In this document: positions 29,302-39,760 of the stretch, one piece after another
How positions within the stretch are numbered: position 1 is the stretch's first letter
Layout of the letters: the number at the start of each line of letters is the position of its first letter
Assembly: GCA_922989275.2 (NCBI GenBank)
Contig: OV277868.1
Coordinates: 18,100,291 to 18,164,290, forward strand
Length of the DNA stretch: 64,000 nt
Origin: Gari tellinella
Lineage: Eukaryota; Mollusca; Bivalvia; Cardiida; Psammobiidae
Direction: 5' to 3'
Translations under genes and position numbers: made by a program
The notes under the pieces: model-generated
What the model saw: only the letters and a program-made list of their open reading frames with translations
What the model was told of the DNA's origin: nothing
Databases searched by the model: none

Positions 29302-29614
29302 TAAGGCCATGATCGGTCATTGACCCTTAGCCCATTGCATATTCAAATATAGTCCATACTTTTATATTATATTAATCAAATGATGAACTTAAAAGTAGAA
29401 CATTTGAAAAGGTGAAATGTTATCTATTTCGGAAATTATTTTTCCTAGCAAACGATGTATAATCTGATCAGAATAATGCCTTTTGTATTTATAATGAAAA
29501 CTTAATCATATTAAAATACCTGTACACAGTACATGTCATTGCAATATCAATCCATAAATGGGGTACATGTAACTCAATGAAAATCCTATGATTGTTTACA
29601 CGCATTTTGTGTTA

Positions 29615-29857
29615 CAGTGGAGAAAACGTTATTCTTTCCCGTTTAAACGCAAACGAAACGCAAATCGCTAAAATGTAGGAAATTACCATTTTTTGACAAT
29701 TCTCATTATTGCTTTGTTATCCGAGTGACAAACATTATGGAGCCTGATCAGACGCCGGGTAACCCGGCGTCTGATCAGGCTTCAAAATGTCTGCAAAAGG
29801 AAATAATAGTTATAGCGTAAACGCGTTTATTGGGAAAGAATAACGTTTTCTCCACTG
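29615..29857 (+). mobile_element. Family A MITE, first tandem unit
   Basis: CAGTGGAGAAAACG to TTCTCCACTG. The core GCCTGATCAGACGCCGGGTA.. is perfectly paired next to GATC (GATCAGGC), i.e. it lacks the common T/T mismatch. Confidence 0.92.
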
Positions 29858-30174
29858 TAAGGCCATGATCGGTCATTGACCCTTATAGAGCCCATTGCAT
29901 ATTCAAATATAGTCCATACTTTTATATTATATTAATCAAATGATGAACTTAAAAGTAGAACATTTGAAAAGGTGAAATGTTATCTATTTCGGAAATTATT
30001 TTTCCTAGCAAACGATGTATAATCTGATCAGAATAATGCCTTTTGTATTTATAATGAAAACTTAATCATATTAAAATACCTGTACACAGTACATGTCATT
30101 GCAATATCAATCCATAAATGGGGTACATGTAACTCAATGAAAATCCTATGATTGTTTACACGCATTTTGTGTTA

Positions 30175-30417
30175 CAGTGGAGAAAACGTTATTCTTTCCC
30201 GTTTAAACGCAAACGAAACGCAAATCGCTAAAATGTAGGAAATTACCATTTTTTGACAATTCTCATTATTGCTTTGTTATCCGAGTGACAAACATTATGG
30301 AGCCTGATCAGACGCCGGGTAACCCGGCGTCTGATCAGGCTTCAAAATGTCTGCAAAAGGAAATAATAGTTATAGCGTAAACGCGTTTATTGGGAAAGAA
30401 TAACGTTTTCTCCACTG
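30175..30417 (+). mobile_element. Family A MITE, second tandem unit
   Basis: Identical by eye to 29615-29857. It is followed by different sequence (AAGTTTCGTTTAACCC). Confidence 0.92.
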
Positions 30418-30431
30418 TAAGTTTCGTTTAA

Positions 30432-30955
30432 CCCTTTCGGTGCCAAATTATTCGTGAGGTTTTTACCTCATTCACCGCTGTATAGTCGTCAGCTTCAATA
30501 GTGTTGTCTGCAATATCGTTTCAAAGATTAAAGGTAATATAACCTAGGAAATACCGATACAGTGGAGAAAACGTTATTCTTTCCCAATAAACGCGTTTAC
30601 GCTAAAACTATTATTTGGAGTGCAAACAATCTGGAGCCAGATCAGACGCCGGGTAACCCGGCGTCTGATCAGGCTTCAAACTGCTTGCCACCAAGATAAA
30701 CATGAAATATCAAAATTGTCCAAAAGTTGTTATTTTCTACGTTTTAGCGCTTTGCGTTTGCGTACGTTTGCGTTTAAACGGGAAAGAATAACAGATTCTC
30801 CACTGTACCAGTCATCCCGGTTTGCAATGATTTAAGATCGTTTCATATAAAATTGCAAACAGTGTAGGCTATAATGAGGCGCCGCGGGTAGTTTCGTCTC
30901 TTCAGGGTCTACACTGTTTGCTTAAGTATTTCTAGGACGATATGCATGAAAGGGT
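30432..30955 (-). mobile_element. TTAA element (B-like) split by A
   Basis: TTAA-CCCTTTCGGTGCCAAATT, GTCGTCAGCTTCAATAGTGT and TGCAATATCGTTTCAAAG on the left. After the A copy: core GCAAACAGTGTAGGCTATAA..GGTCTACACTGTTTGC (E-like arms) and CATGAAAGGGTCAA. Confidence 0.65.
30560..30805 (-). mobile_element. Family A MITE nested in a TTAA element
   Basis: Complete with TA on the right and AT-TA context on the left. Small changes in the core arms (CTGGAGCC/GGCTTC). Confidence 0.9.
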
Positions 30956-31237
30956 CAATAAAACTCAACTTATTTCAAGTTTCCGCTTAACACAGTCACC
31001 ATTAACGAAATGAGGCCTTATGTACTCATGCTGGACAGCCTATTGCAGCTTCTATTTACGTCATAATTGATCATTTTAGAGCATCCGTTTACAGACAGAG
31101 GCATCTGATGTATTAATTGTACCAAGAATGAATCAGCAGAAATTGAATTTCAAAATATAGGAAAAGACAATTAACCCTTTTCGTGCTGGTTTTCATTAAA
31201 TGTTTTTCGCATACACTGCAATCCCTGATCAGAGGGC
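30956..31237. other. No recognised feature
   Basis: AT-rich; an isolated TTAACCCTTTTCGTGC near 31172 resembles a B end but no matching right side follows directly. Confidence 0.4.
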
Positions 31238-31449
31238 TGCTTTTCACTGTCAGTGACGTCATAAAGCGCACATGCAAAACATTTTGATCCTGATCAGACG
31301 CCGCGTCTGATCAGGCACCAAACTGTTTTGCATTCAGATTTAAAAAAACGTTAGGCATTTAAAAAAAGTTGTAATTTTCTACATTTCATTACAATTGCAT
31401 TTGCGTTGCGTTTGCGTTTAAACAGGAATGAAATACGTCTTCTCCGCTG
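31238..31449. mobile_element. Chimera: left half B, right half A, joined in the core
   Basis: The left side is B (TTTTCACTGTCAGTGACGTC, ATAAAGCGCACATGC, AACATTTTGATCCTGATCAG). After the apex GACGCCGCGTCTGATC the right side is A (AGGCACCAAACTG, TTTCTACATTTCATTAC, GCGTTTAAACAGG, CTTCTCCGCTG). The family changes inside the palindrome. Confidence 0.82.
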
Positions 31450-31496
31450 TATGCGTGACTATGGTTCAGCTAAATCAGATGTCCCTTGTCCGTTTA

Positions 31497-31740
31497 CCCT
31501 TTCCTCCATAGAAGCACCTTTTAGCGCATTTTGTTTCTACCTCCTCTGAAAAAATTAGTTCCAATTGAACATGTATCATACAAATTATTTTCTATATTCT
31601 AGCAGATGATACATGTAGCTTAAAGCAGGATGAGCATAAAGCAGAATGAATCTTTAGGTGCATTCTGCTTTACTTTCAACTTTCTTTCTTTAAGTAGTCA
31701 CCCATCTTCCAAACTAGAAATAGACTATGTAGTAAAGGGT
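31497..31740 (+). mobile_element. Family D MITE
   Basis: CCTTTCCTCCATAGAAGCAC after TTAC; AGCATAAAGCAGAATGAATC and GGTGCATTCTGCTTTACTTT hairpin at about 31628-31692; end GTAGTAAAGGGT. Confidence 0.78.
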
Positions 31741-32217
31741 AAACCTACCGAATGAAAGCTTTGTTTCAACTGAAAGTACTAATTATAGGTTACAAGTATT
31801 TTTTGTTTCTACAAATTGTTCATCAAAACAAACCGCTTAATGTGAACATTGCCAATGTTTTTTATTTGATTATTAAAGTACATTGGCTTGATGTTATATT
31901 TTCTGAATAAAGGCCTGGTTGAACCCTTCTTCTGTTATTTATTTGTATTTGACAAACACTTTTAGATCTATATCTAGGGTTTTGATCCTTTGCATATGTA
32001 CTCCAGGTTTAACATGGCTTCAAATAACATGTATCTGACGTATGCATGCAGGCTTGTTTAGTAAAACATACGACATAAAGAAACAAATTATGAAAACAAC
32101 AAGATGCCAATTTTAAAACGGATTAAAGACAAGCGGATATGGATTAAGTGATGAGTAATTATAAATAGTAATTGTTAATAGAAAATGTACAGTTTCATCC
32201 CCCTCCCGTCGCATGTA
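31741..32217. other. No recognised feature
   Basis: AT-rich, apparently single copy in this window. Confidence 0.4.
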
Positions 32218-32440
32218 CAGTGGAGAAGACGTTATCCTTTCCCAATAAACGCGTTTGCGCTTAAACCTTTATTTCCTCGGGTAACCCTGCGTCTTATCAG
32301 GTCTCAAACTATTTGCCACTCAGATTAAAATGAATCGTTACATGTAGAAATTTCATATTTTTGTCATTTTTTTTCATTTTAATGCTACGTGTTTGCGTTT
32401 CGTTTGCGTTCAAACGGAAAAAATAACATCGTCTCAACTG
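32218..32440 (-). mobile_element. Family A, left core arm deleted
   Basis: CAGTGGAGAAGACG, AATAAACGCGTTTGCGC, then TTTATTTCCTCGGGTAACCC: the left arm is gone and the sequence resumes at the apex. Right end CGTCTCAACTG. Confidence 0.82.
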
Positions 32441-32635
32441 CCCCACCACTCATAAAAAAAGCTTGAAATTTAAGTAAGGTAACTTATTAAAGCATACAAA
32501 AGAAAAAGGTAAAGCAGAAAGCTTCTGCATTTACCCAGCTTACAACCGACACAAGTTGAATCCGAGTTATTGGATTGAGCAGTAGGTAAACGTTATAGGG
32601 ACGGATAACTGTATCGTCGTCAAAACCTTGGATTA

Positions 32636-32887
32636 AAGTGGAGTAAACGTTATTCTTTCCGGTTTAAAGGCAAACGAAACGCAAACGCATTGTACTAAAA
32701 TTGAAGAAAATGACAACTTTTTGACAAAATTCTGTATGATTATTTAAACCTGGATGGCAAGCAGTTTGGAGCCTGATCAGACGCCGAGTTATCCGGCGTC
32801 TGATCTGGCTCCAAACTGTTTGCATTAAAAATAATAGAATAAGCGTAAACGCGTTTATTGGGAAAGAATATAACGTTTTCTCCATTG
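32636..32887 (+). mobile_element. Family A MITE
   Basis: AAGTGGAGTAAACG to TTCTCCATTG; intact core with GAGTTATCCGGCG apex; TA on the right, left TA mutated to TA-AA context. Confidence 0.85.
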
Positions 32888-33050
32888 TATATAAATGTAT
32901 TAATGGATGTTGTTTTCAGCGGAAAATGTCACTACATTTGTTTTAGAATTTTGTCTAAAATCAGTTTTATGTTGACCATAACAAAACGGAAGTCCGCCTT
33001 TTGTATACTATCGATATTCCAATATGAATACATTTTTTCCGATAGCTGTA

Positions 33051-33397
33051 CATAGCGGGGAAAAGGTAGTATTTCCCCATAGACGATTTTACGCTATTGC
33101 TATTATTTCAATTGCAAAAAGTTTGGAGCCAGATCAGACGCTGGGTAACCCGGAGTCTGGTCATACCCCAAACTGTTTGCCTCTCAGATTAAACGCAAAG
33201 GCAGTGCATTAAAAATGGTAAAATGACAACTTTTAGAAAATATTGACGACTCATTTTAAACTGAGTGGCAAACAGTTTGGAGCCTGATCAGACGCCGGGT
33301 TACCCGGCATCTGATCTGGCTCCAAACTGTTTGCAAGGGAAATAATAATTTTTAGCGTAAACGCGTTTATTGGGAAAGAATAACATTTTCTCCACTG
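33051..33397. mobile_element. Family A chimera with two cores and two identical end types
   Basis: Left side is end 2 (CATAGCGGGGAAAAGG, CCCCATAGACGATTTTACGC) with a first core at about 33115-33181. At CAGATTAAACGCAAAGG it switches to + orientation and carries a second core at about 33268-33336 and again end 2 (GTAAACGCGTTTATTGGGAA). No CCCGTTTAAACG end exists. Confidence 0.8.
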
Positions 33398-33814
33398 TAA
33401 CTATTTTACTGTCAAGGGTGCCAAATTGCAACCTTTTGCAACAGCGGCTGATCAGTGTCCAAACTATTGGACATTCATTGATATTACTTAGTCTTAAAGT
33501 GGATGAAACCGCTTTTATTCACTCGAACACCGGACTATTCGTTTCAGATATTCAGTCTACATTATCCTATTTAAATTGTATAAAACGAGGTTTAAAACAA
33601 AGATTTAACCCGCCCCGGGGCGAAGTACATGTAAAACAAACGATGGACAATGTCTAAAAACTAAGATTCGGTGATTGTTCTTGAGGATGTTCTTAGACAT
33701 ATTTATTTTAATATAATGTCATACATTTATGCAAGAATTTGCCACATATTTGCTTACTTTTTTTTGCAAATACACCATTCAGTTTTCCGTTTCTTGAAAT
33801 CTGAGTGAAAAAAA
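33398..33814. other. No gene; possible worn TTAA repeat
   Basis: AAATTGCAACCTTTTGCAAC and GCGGCTGATCAGTGTCCAAA hint at a decayed core near 33425-33470. Nothing else recognised. Confidence 0.4.
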
Positions 33815-33955
33815 AAACACTACAGGGTCCAAGGTTATAAAGCTTTTCAGTTGAGTAGAAACTCGTTCTCAAATCTGACCAACCAAATGCTTGAGAATAA
33901 ACTCAGACTCAGCTCAAACGCGTATTACATGTAACATTGGACCCATACAACAGTA
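33815..33955. repeat. Family G repeat
   Basis: GGGTCCAAGGTTATAAAGC, CTCGTTCTCAAATCTGACCA, CAAATGCTTGAGAATAAACT and CAGCTCAAACGCG form an inverted repeat of G type; TTGGACCC closes it. Confidence 0.6.
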
Positions 33956-34228
33956 CCTACGGAGACGATATTGTTGCGGAGATAGGGTTACATGTAAACA
34001 GAAGATGATATTTTGTGGTGAAGGAGTAGGCGTCAAATTGTGTTATGTTCCCATTAAATAGATATACCACGCTCTTTTCCCCCTGATCCAACTATTTATT
34101 TCCTTTAAGTAAACAAAGAGTTCCAAAAAAGTCTTATATATATACAATGAAGAAAACGTTATTCTTTCCCAATAAACGCGATTACGCTAAAAACTACAAT
34201 AGCCTTTGCAAACTGTTTGGAGCAATTA

Positions 34229-34472
34229 CAGTGGAGAATCTGTTATTATTTCCCGTTTAAACGCAAACGTACGCAAACGCAAAACACTTAAACGTAGAAA
34301 AGTACAACTTTTGGACAATTTTGATATTTCATGTTTATCTTGGTGGCAAACAGTTTGGAGCCTGATCAGACGCCGGGTTACCCGGCGTCTGATCTTGCTC
34401 CAAACTGTTTGCACTGCAAATTATAGTTTTAGCGTAAACGCGTTTATTGGGAAAGAATAACAGATTCTCCTG
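34229..34472 (+). mobile_element. Family A MITE, first nested copy
   Basis: CAGTGGAGAATCTG; the right end lost CAC (GATTCTCCTG). Intact core with the T/T mismatch. Confidence 0.9.
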
Positions 34473-34477
34473 TAATA

Positions 34478-34722
34478 CAGTGGAGCAGACGTTCTTCTTT
34501 CCCGTTTAAACGCAAACGAAACCCAAACGCAGTGCATTAAAATAAGTAAAATGCGACTTTTTGACAATTTGACGACTCTTTTTAAACTGAGTGGTAAAAT
34601 GTTTGGAGCCTGATCAGACGCCGGGTTACCTGGCGTCTGATCTGGCTCCAAAATGTTTGCATTTGAAATAATTGTTTTAGCGTAAACGCGTTTATTTGGA
34701 AAGAATAAAGCTTTCTCCACAG
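34478..34722 (+). mobile_element. Family A MITE, second nested copy
   Basis: CAGTGGAGCAGACG to TTTCTCCACAG; older subtype (AACGAAACCCAAACGC). Only five bases separate it from the first copy. Confidence 0.88.
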
Positions 34723-35087
34723 TACGCATTCTGGTCTGGCTGCTGCAAACTGTTTGCCACTCATATTGAAATAGATAGTAAAAATTTAAAAACAATATTG
34801 TATTCTACATTTTAGTGCACGACGTTTGCGTTTTGTTTGTGTTTGAAAGAGAAAGAATATCATCTTCTCCACTCAATTTAGCCTTTACAAGAACAAACAT
34901 AGAGTGTAACGGGGCTTGCCATAATATGTATCATCATTACCATCATTGTCCTAGATTAAACAAAGTCTCCCAAATGTATATATAAAACTACACAACGCAA
35001 GCTACACCACAATACCTAAGCTAATAATGTCGTTAACTTTAGAGGAAACAAACAGATGATCTTCAGTAATATTGCAAGCATGTTTAA

Positions 35088-35730
35088 ACTCTTTACCCCG
35101 TAGCCTGTTTCCTGTATTGGTGATTGGTGACCACTTAAAGTGGAGAATACATTATTCTTTCCCGTCGAAACGCAAACGCGTTGTACTAAACTGCAGAAAA
35201 TTACATTTTTTTCACATTTCTGAATGTTGATTTTAACCTGGATTGCAAACAGTTTGGAGCCTGATCAGACGCCGGGTTACCTGGCGTCTGATCTGGCTCC
35301 AAACTGTTTGCGATGTAAATAATAGTTTTCGCTTAAACGCGTTTATTGGGAAAGAATAATGTCTTCTCTACTGTATCTGTATTGATGATGGGTGACCACT
35401 TAAAACAGATGAAAGTAAAGCAAAGTATACGCCTTTAGGCGCGTCCTGCTGTGTCGCCAGCCTGCTTTAAGCTACCATCTCCTAGGATAACTAAAATGGT
35501 CCTGATGATACCTTTTCATGACTGTACGTTTCAGAACTATTGTCTTCAATGGAAGGAATACATCAAATGCATTTAAATACTGCATTAAGCTACATGTATC
35601 ATCTGCAAAAGTAAAGAAAATGGTCCTTATGATACGTATGACTGTAAAAGGCGACAACATTTTCTTCGGGGGAGAAATAAATCAACAGCACACAAGTATT
35701 GCTTTAAGTACGTATCTATGGAGTAATGGG
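35088..35730 (+). mobile_element. Family D carrying an A insertion
   Basis: TTAA-ACTCTTTACCCCGTAGCC on the left and GGAGTAATGGG-TTAA on the right. D words ATGGGTGACCACTTAAAACA, AAGCTACCATCTCCTAGGAT and a worn hairpin (CGCCTTTAGGCGCG) follow the A copy. The region just left of A is repeated just right of it. Confidence 0.75.
35139..35373 (+). mobile_element. Family A MITE within an imperfect 27-28 bp direct repeat
   Basis: AGTGGAGAATACATT to TCTTCTCTACTG. CTGTATTGGTGATTGGTGAC plus CACTTAA before it (35112-35138) reappears with three changes at 35377-35404. Confidence 0.85.
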
Positions 35731-35798
35731 TTAAACCGGGCACAAGTAGTGTGTTTCTGAAACATAGTTAATCATATTTGCTTGCTGTTATAACTTAA

Positions 35799-36037
35799 CC
35801 CTTTCACCGCCAGAATCGCCTCAAGTCGAATTTGCCAACACTTTTGATTCTGATCAGACGCCGCGTAACGCGGCGTCTGATCATGATCAAAACTGTTTGA
35901 CACCCGTTTCGGTATTTCTTATGTCATACTCTCTCAATTCTAACTTTGAAATGATATTGCAGACAATAATATTGAAGCAGACGATACAATAACGGTGTAG
36001 GGGTAAAAAACTCAAAAATAATTTGGCGATGAAAGGG
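35799..36037 (+). mobile_element. Family B MITE, complete
   Basis: TTAA on both sides, CCCTTTCACCGCCAGAATCG; core at about 35833-35897; TTGAAGCAGACGATACAATA; GATGAAAGGG end. Good reference copy. Confidence 0.87.
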
Positions 36038-36041
36038 TTAA

Positions 36042-36675
36042 GCAAACTAAACACGAGAGTCAGTTCGAACGAGAGCATCTGATCTGAATTATATGGCTTT
36101 TTATGCCAATTATTGCGTGATTAATTGATCGTTATGCATATATGAGTATGTCTCTGAGAATTCGGTTGACCTACCTAACTATTTGATGCTGAAGACTGAT
36201 ATACTGGTACATGTATGCATCGTTCTACATAATGCAGACTCAAATAGGAGGGTCCCTTTTGTATCCTTCTAATTACAACATTCCAGAATTTCGTTTAAAT
36301 TTTGATTTCCTTTAATGGAATTTATTAAACATCCCTAAATTGGTCATTTTTCAAAACTGGAATCGTCTAAAAACCATTAATCATAAATATGGCTAAACGA
36401 TTATTGAGACATATATTCTTCAAAATGATAAACGATTGGCACAAACCTTTGACGTACTCTGAACGATCTTAATCACATGTTCAACAAGTTTGGATCAAGA
36501 TCCATATCTGCTTAACTTTTGTGATATATTCATCTTACGTCTGTGTTAAAGGCTGTCTAAACAACTGGACACTCTCTGACATGTACATGTGTTTGTACAT
36601 AAACAGGCTAAATGAATAACGAGTTTTATACAGTAATCTCAAAAACAACCGCTTCGCAGCCCTTGGTTTTAGAAA
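36042..36675. other. No recognised feature
   Basis: About 630 bp of AT-rich sequence without identified repeat ends. No coding motif. Confidence 0.4.
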
Positions 36676-36867
36676 CAGTCAAACTTCGATATATCGAACT
36701 CGGTTGTGTCGAACATACCCGTATTTCAAAGTTAAAACGCGTAAACCGCGTTTTAACTTCGAAACACGGGTATGTTCACCTAAACCGAGCTTGAAATTAG
36801 GCAACTTCATGTTTTGACATATCGAATTTTTAGAGTAACTCGAGTTCGAGTTATCGAAGTTCGACTG
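36676..36867. mobile_element. Family F MITE
   Basis: CAGTCAAACTTCGATATATC to TTATCGAAGTTCGACTG, TA on the right. Central hairpin AGTTAAAACGCGTAAACCGC/GTTTTAACTTCG and GTTCACCTAAACCGAGCTTG as in 28442. Confidence 0.85.
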
Positions 36868-37067
36868 TATTTATTGTTTACTACTTAAGTGTAAGTACTG
36901 CAGAAGCCCGCTTTGATTGAGCGTGACATTGCGTGGAATATTTGTTAATATGTAAATTTAACGTGTCATTATATGTAGCATTGTGGTTTAAGATGTAAAT
37001 GCTAGTACATGTATTTGGCCTGGTTGTGAGTGTACGTAATGCCATGACGTTATCAGAAAATGTAATA

Positions 37068-37405
37068 CAGTGTTCCCTCCCTACAACGGCCCTCCAAACA
37101 ACGACTCCCTCCAAACAACGACCCTTGCCGCTGTTCCCAAAACATGACAGTTATGTTTAACGTTTTTGCTGCTGCAATATAGTCTGCTTAAAATTGTCGT
37201 CTGCTGGTTTTCTCAAATTCTCATATTGTACATTTTTATAAAAAAAAAAGTATAATGACGAGAGACAAACAGCCTGATTTCACATGTGGAATCAAGCTGT
37301 TTGCAAATTTAATGTTAATTAATTTCCCTACCTATAACGCCTTCCACCGAACAACGAACACATGTTTTGAGTCCCATTGGGTGTCGTTGCAGAGAGGGAA
37401 TTCTG
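37068..37405 (+). mobile_element. Family C MITE with shortened core
   Basis: CAGTGTTCCCTCCCTACAAC, CTCCAAACAACGACCCTTGC, CAATATAGTCTGCTTAAAAT; core reduced to CAGCCTGATTTCACATGTGG..CAAGCTGTTTGC; short half and GAGGGAATTCTG. Confidence 0.83.
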
Positions 37406-37548
37406 TTATGCTTTAAAGTATCCAATCTTGAAAAGTACAATACATATTCTGTTATGAAATATTCATTAAGTGTTTTAGACACTTAACCTATCTTTACAAT
37501 AACAGAAAGGTGAATGTCATCACATCCTGCTTATATGAATACAATTAA

Positions 37549-37683
37549 GAAATGAACTGAATTTTGTCAGCGTTTAAGCGGAATAAACGACAGAAAATGA
37601 TCGGCAAATTCATGGTAAATTTGCAGATCATTTTCTGTCGTTTATTTCGCTTAAACACCGACAACATTCAGTTCATTTCTTAT
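37549..37683. repeat. Near-perfect palindrome, arms about 65 nt
   Basis: AAGAAATGAACTGAATTTTG..GTTTAAGCGGAATAAACGAC and its complement on the right, with a short centre CAAATTCATGGTAAATTTGC. No flanking family ends found. Confidence 0.85.
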
Positions 37684-38011
37684 AGTAACTAAGTTACGTT
37701 ATTTTGGTGTAATTTCTAATATCAAATACACATTTTATAAGTATACATGTATGTTTAATCCACATTAGAAGTTGTTTACACGAATAATATGTACCCTGAA
37801 AGGAGTAGCCATAACGGCGTTAATTAAGCAACGCAACAAAATGATTCGCGGAAAGCAGATTTTTTAGCCCCGCCTCCTCCGCGCAATACAAACGTATATC
37901 AACAAGTCCCACCCGCTCGAGCAATAGCGTTTATACAAATTAAACGTCATTTCCTGTTCAATGCATTTGAATAGGGCGAATGTAAATATTGTAATAACAA
38001 TGAGCAAAGTA
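37684..38011. other. No recognised feature
   Basis: Contains a CpG-rich patch (CCCCGCCTCCTCCGCGC near 37868) but no gene. Confidence 0.4.
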
Positions 38012-38113
38012 CTAATACAGGCTCCGAGGTTATAAAGCCTAGGCTCAAATCTGACCAATCAAATGCTTGAGAACACACTCAAACTCAGCTCAAACGCTTT
38101 ATAACCTTAGACC
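38012..38113. repeat. Family G repeat
   Basis: GGCTCCGAGGTTATAAAGCC, CTCAAATCTGACCAATCAAA, TGCTTGAGAACACACTCAAA, CTCAAACGCTTTATAACCTT, AGACC. It lies directly against the A copy. Confidence 0.65.
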
Positions 38114-38349
38114 CAGTAGAGAAGACGTTATTCTCGTTCGTTTATACGAAACTAAAGACAAACACAATGCAATGAAATAAAGATAATGACAACATTTTTT
38201 AAATATTTACGGGAAGTTTTAATTTGGATAGCAAAGCAAAACGTCTGGAGCCTGATCAGACGTTTGAACGGGTGCTAAACCGTTTGCAGTGAGCATAAGG
38301 GGGGTTGCAAAAGCGCGTTTAATAGGATTGAATATGGTTTTCTTCACTG
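38114..38349 (+). mobile_element. Family A, diverged
   Basis: CAGTAGAGAAGACG to TTTTCTTCACTG. Core shortened at the apex (CCTGATCAGACGTTTGAACG). Confidence 0.78.
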
Positions 38350-38584
38350 TACCTAAACTCTTATTGATGAACAGTTGGTATCAACGTTTGAATTAGTTTC
38401 AAGCTGTCCGAATGAACTTCCGGGTATCAGGATAGACACTTTTAGTGGGAAAGAACAAAACAGAACAACATTGCATACCGATCTGTACAAAGTACATCGG
38501 CTTAGTCACTTATAAATATTCGCAAATAGGTCATCAGAAAAGATAATTGCTCAATCGCCATGTCAATGCTCCCATGGTGACGTA

Positions 38585-39400
38585 GTTTATTTGTTTATTT
38601 AAGTCTCATCATGGTTACAATACATATACAAGTTAAGACATACAACTACAATAAAAACCATGCCATTCTTTATAGAATTACAAGAGACTGTGCTCTTTAA
38701 GAGTAAATAGACATATAATATGTATCACAGATATCACATGATATAATATACAGATCTACACGCTCAGGCTTATCTATATAAGCATATTGAGCGGATAAAA
38801 AGCAAACAGCAACAGCTAATCTTACAAGGAAACGCTTTGATACGTTCTAGACACATCAAAACTTCTGCTTGTTAAACTCTGCTTTAAATGCTCATTTAAA
38901 CACTGACAGAAAAGGTAAGCCAATAAAGCAAGTTAAAAAACGGTGTAAAAAATCGAATATCACCCAACATCAGATTTGTGATGAACTGATTAGCTGATCC
39001 TGTATGCATTGTTTAAAAGATTCCAAATAACATTTGTATACAGACTAAAACAAGGTTTAACATTATTTACATAAAAATGAAGATCTTCTATTAAGAATAT
39101 TTAAACAGGTTTTGGCACTTATTCTGATCAGATCAGGATGTGTAAGAATTATTCTTAGCTTATCATTATCATTTGAAGCACTAAAACCATCCACAATACG
39201 TTCAGCTGTTTTGATGAGTGTATCCCGTATGCCCTCGTTCAATGGACAATGAAGAATTACATGTTTTTCTGACTCTATTTGATTACATATAAAGCATTTG
39301 CGTTCTTCTACAGGAAGTTTTCATATCTGCCTGTTTCTAGTCTAAGGGGGGCTACCCCACATCTAAATTTGCAAAGTATGTTATGTAATAGATGGCATGA
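38585..39400 (-). mobile_element. LINE 3' fragment with 3' untranslated region
   Basis: Minus strand: C-terminal ORF2 remnant (39090-39380), then about 500 bp non-coding, ending GATGAGACTTAAATAAACAA. The 5' part is missing. Confidence 0.75.
39090..39380 (-). pseudogene. LINE ORF2 C-terminus with zinc-knuckle motif
   Basis: Minus-strand reading KFRCGVAPLRLETGRYENF, a frameshift, then VEERKCFICNQIESEKHVIL ending in HCPL. That gives C-x2-C-x7-H-x4-C, the cysteine-histidine motif found near the C-terminus of many non-LTR retrotransposon ORF2 proteins. DKLRIILTHPDLIRISAKTC and LNILNRRSSFL follow, with stops soon after. Frameshifted and truncated, so not functional. Confidence 0.8.
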
Positions 39401-39599
39401 CGTCATTTTAGTTGACAATAACAAATGTAAGTATGCCAATTAACACCCAACTATCGTCAATGGACTGGAGATGCTAGTGACACTAACTTTACTGCTTTTA
39501 CAGGTAAATAACGAGAATCTCTTGGTCCGTTGAAGCAAAATATAGTTCCCTGCGATTAAAACAATGTAACATAGATTTTCATACCTAGACATGTCAATC

Positions 39600-39760
39600 T
39601 ATGCCTCGTTGAGCTGGTCATGTCAGAAGAATGGCCGACACCAAATTGCCAAATAGCTTAGTTTAAACAATATTTTATTCAGAAGAAAAGGATTGGACAA
39701 CAGGCAAATCCTATGTGAGTCCTCTCCAAAAAGAAGCTTGACTTGATCATTTGAAGTTTC
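39600..39760 (+). pseudogene. Another LINE ORF2 C-terminal scrap
   Basis: Plus-strand AGHVRRMADTKLPNSL at about 39614-39664 matches the RWAGHVxRM..RLP tail common in non-LTR retrotransposon proteins. Downstream only GQQANPM and LSKKKLDLII remain in shifted frames. Confidence 0.5.

Larger units (their letters stand above)
29302..30417 (+). repeat. Near-identical tandem duplication, units 556 and 560 bp
   Basis: 29302-29857 and 29858-30417 are the same apart from a 4-bp difference near 29329/29886 (CCCTTAGCCC against CCCTTATAGAGCCC). Each unit is unique sequence followed by an A element, and each joint falls exactly at the CCACTG/TAAGGCC end of an A element. Confidence 0.95.
34145..34874 (-). 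mobile_element. Family A host split by two A insertions
   Basis: Left host part CAATGAAGAAAACGTTATTC..GTTTGGAGCA (34145-34224). Right host part resumes at about 34727 with TCTGGTCTGGCTGCTGCAAA and ends ATCTTCTCCACTC. The insertions sit in the host core. Confidence 0.75.

Noticed and set aside
29302..30417. CRISPR-like regular repeats
   Set aside because: Only two long units exist, with transposon sequence inside. Nothing in the window has short repeats with regular spacers.
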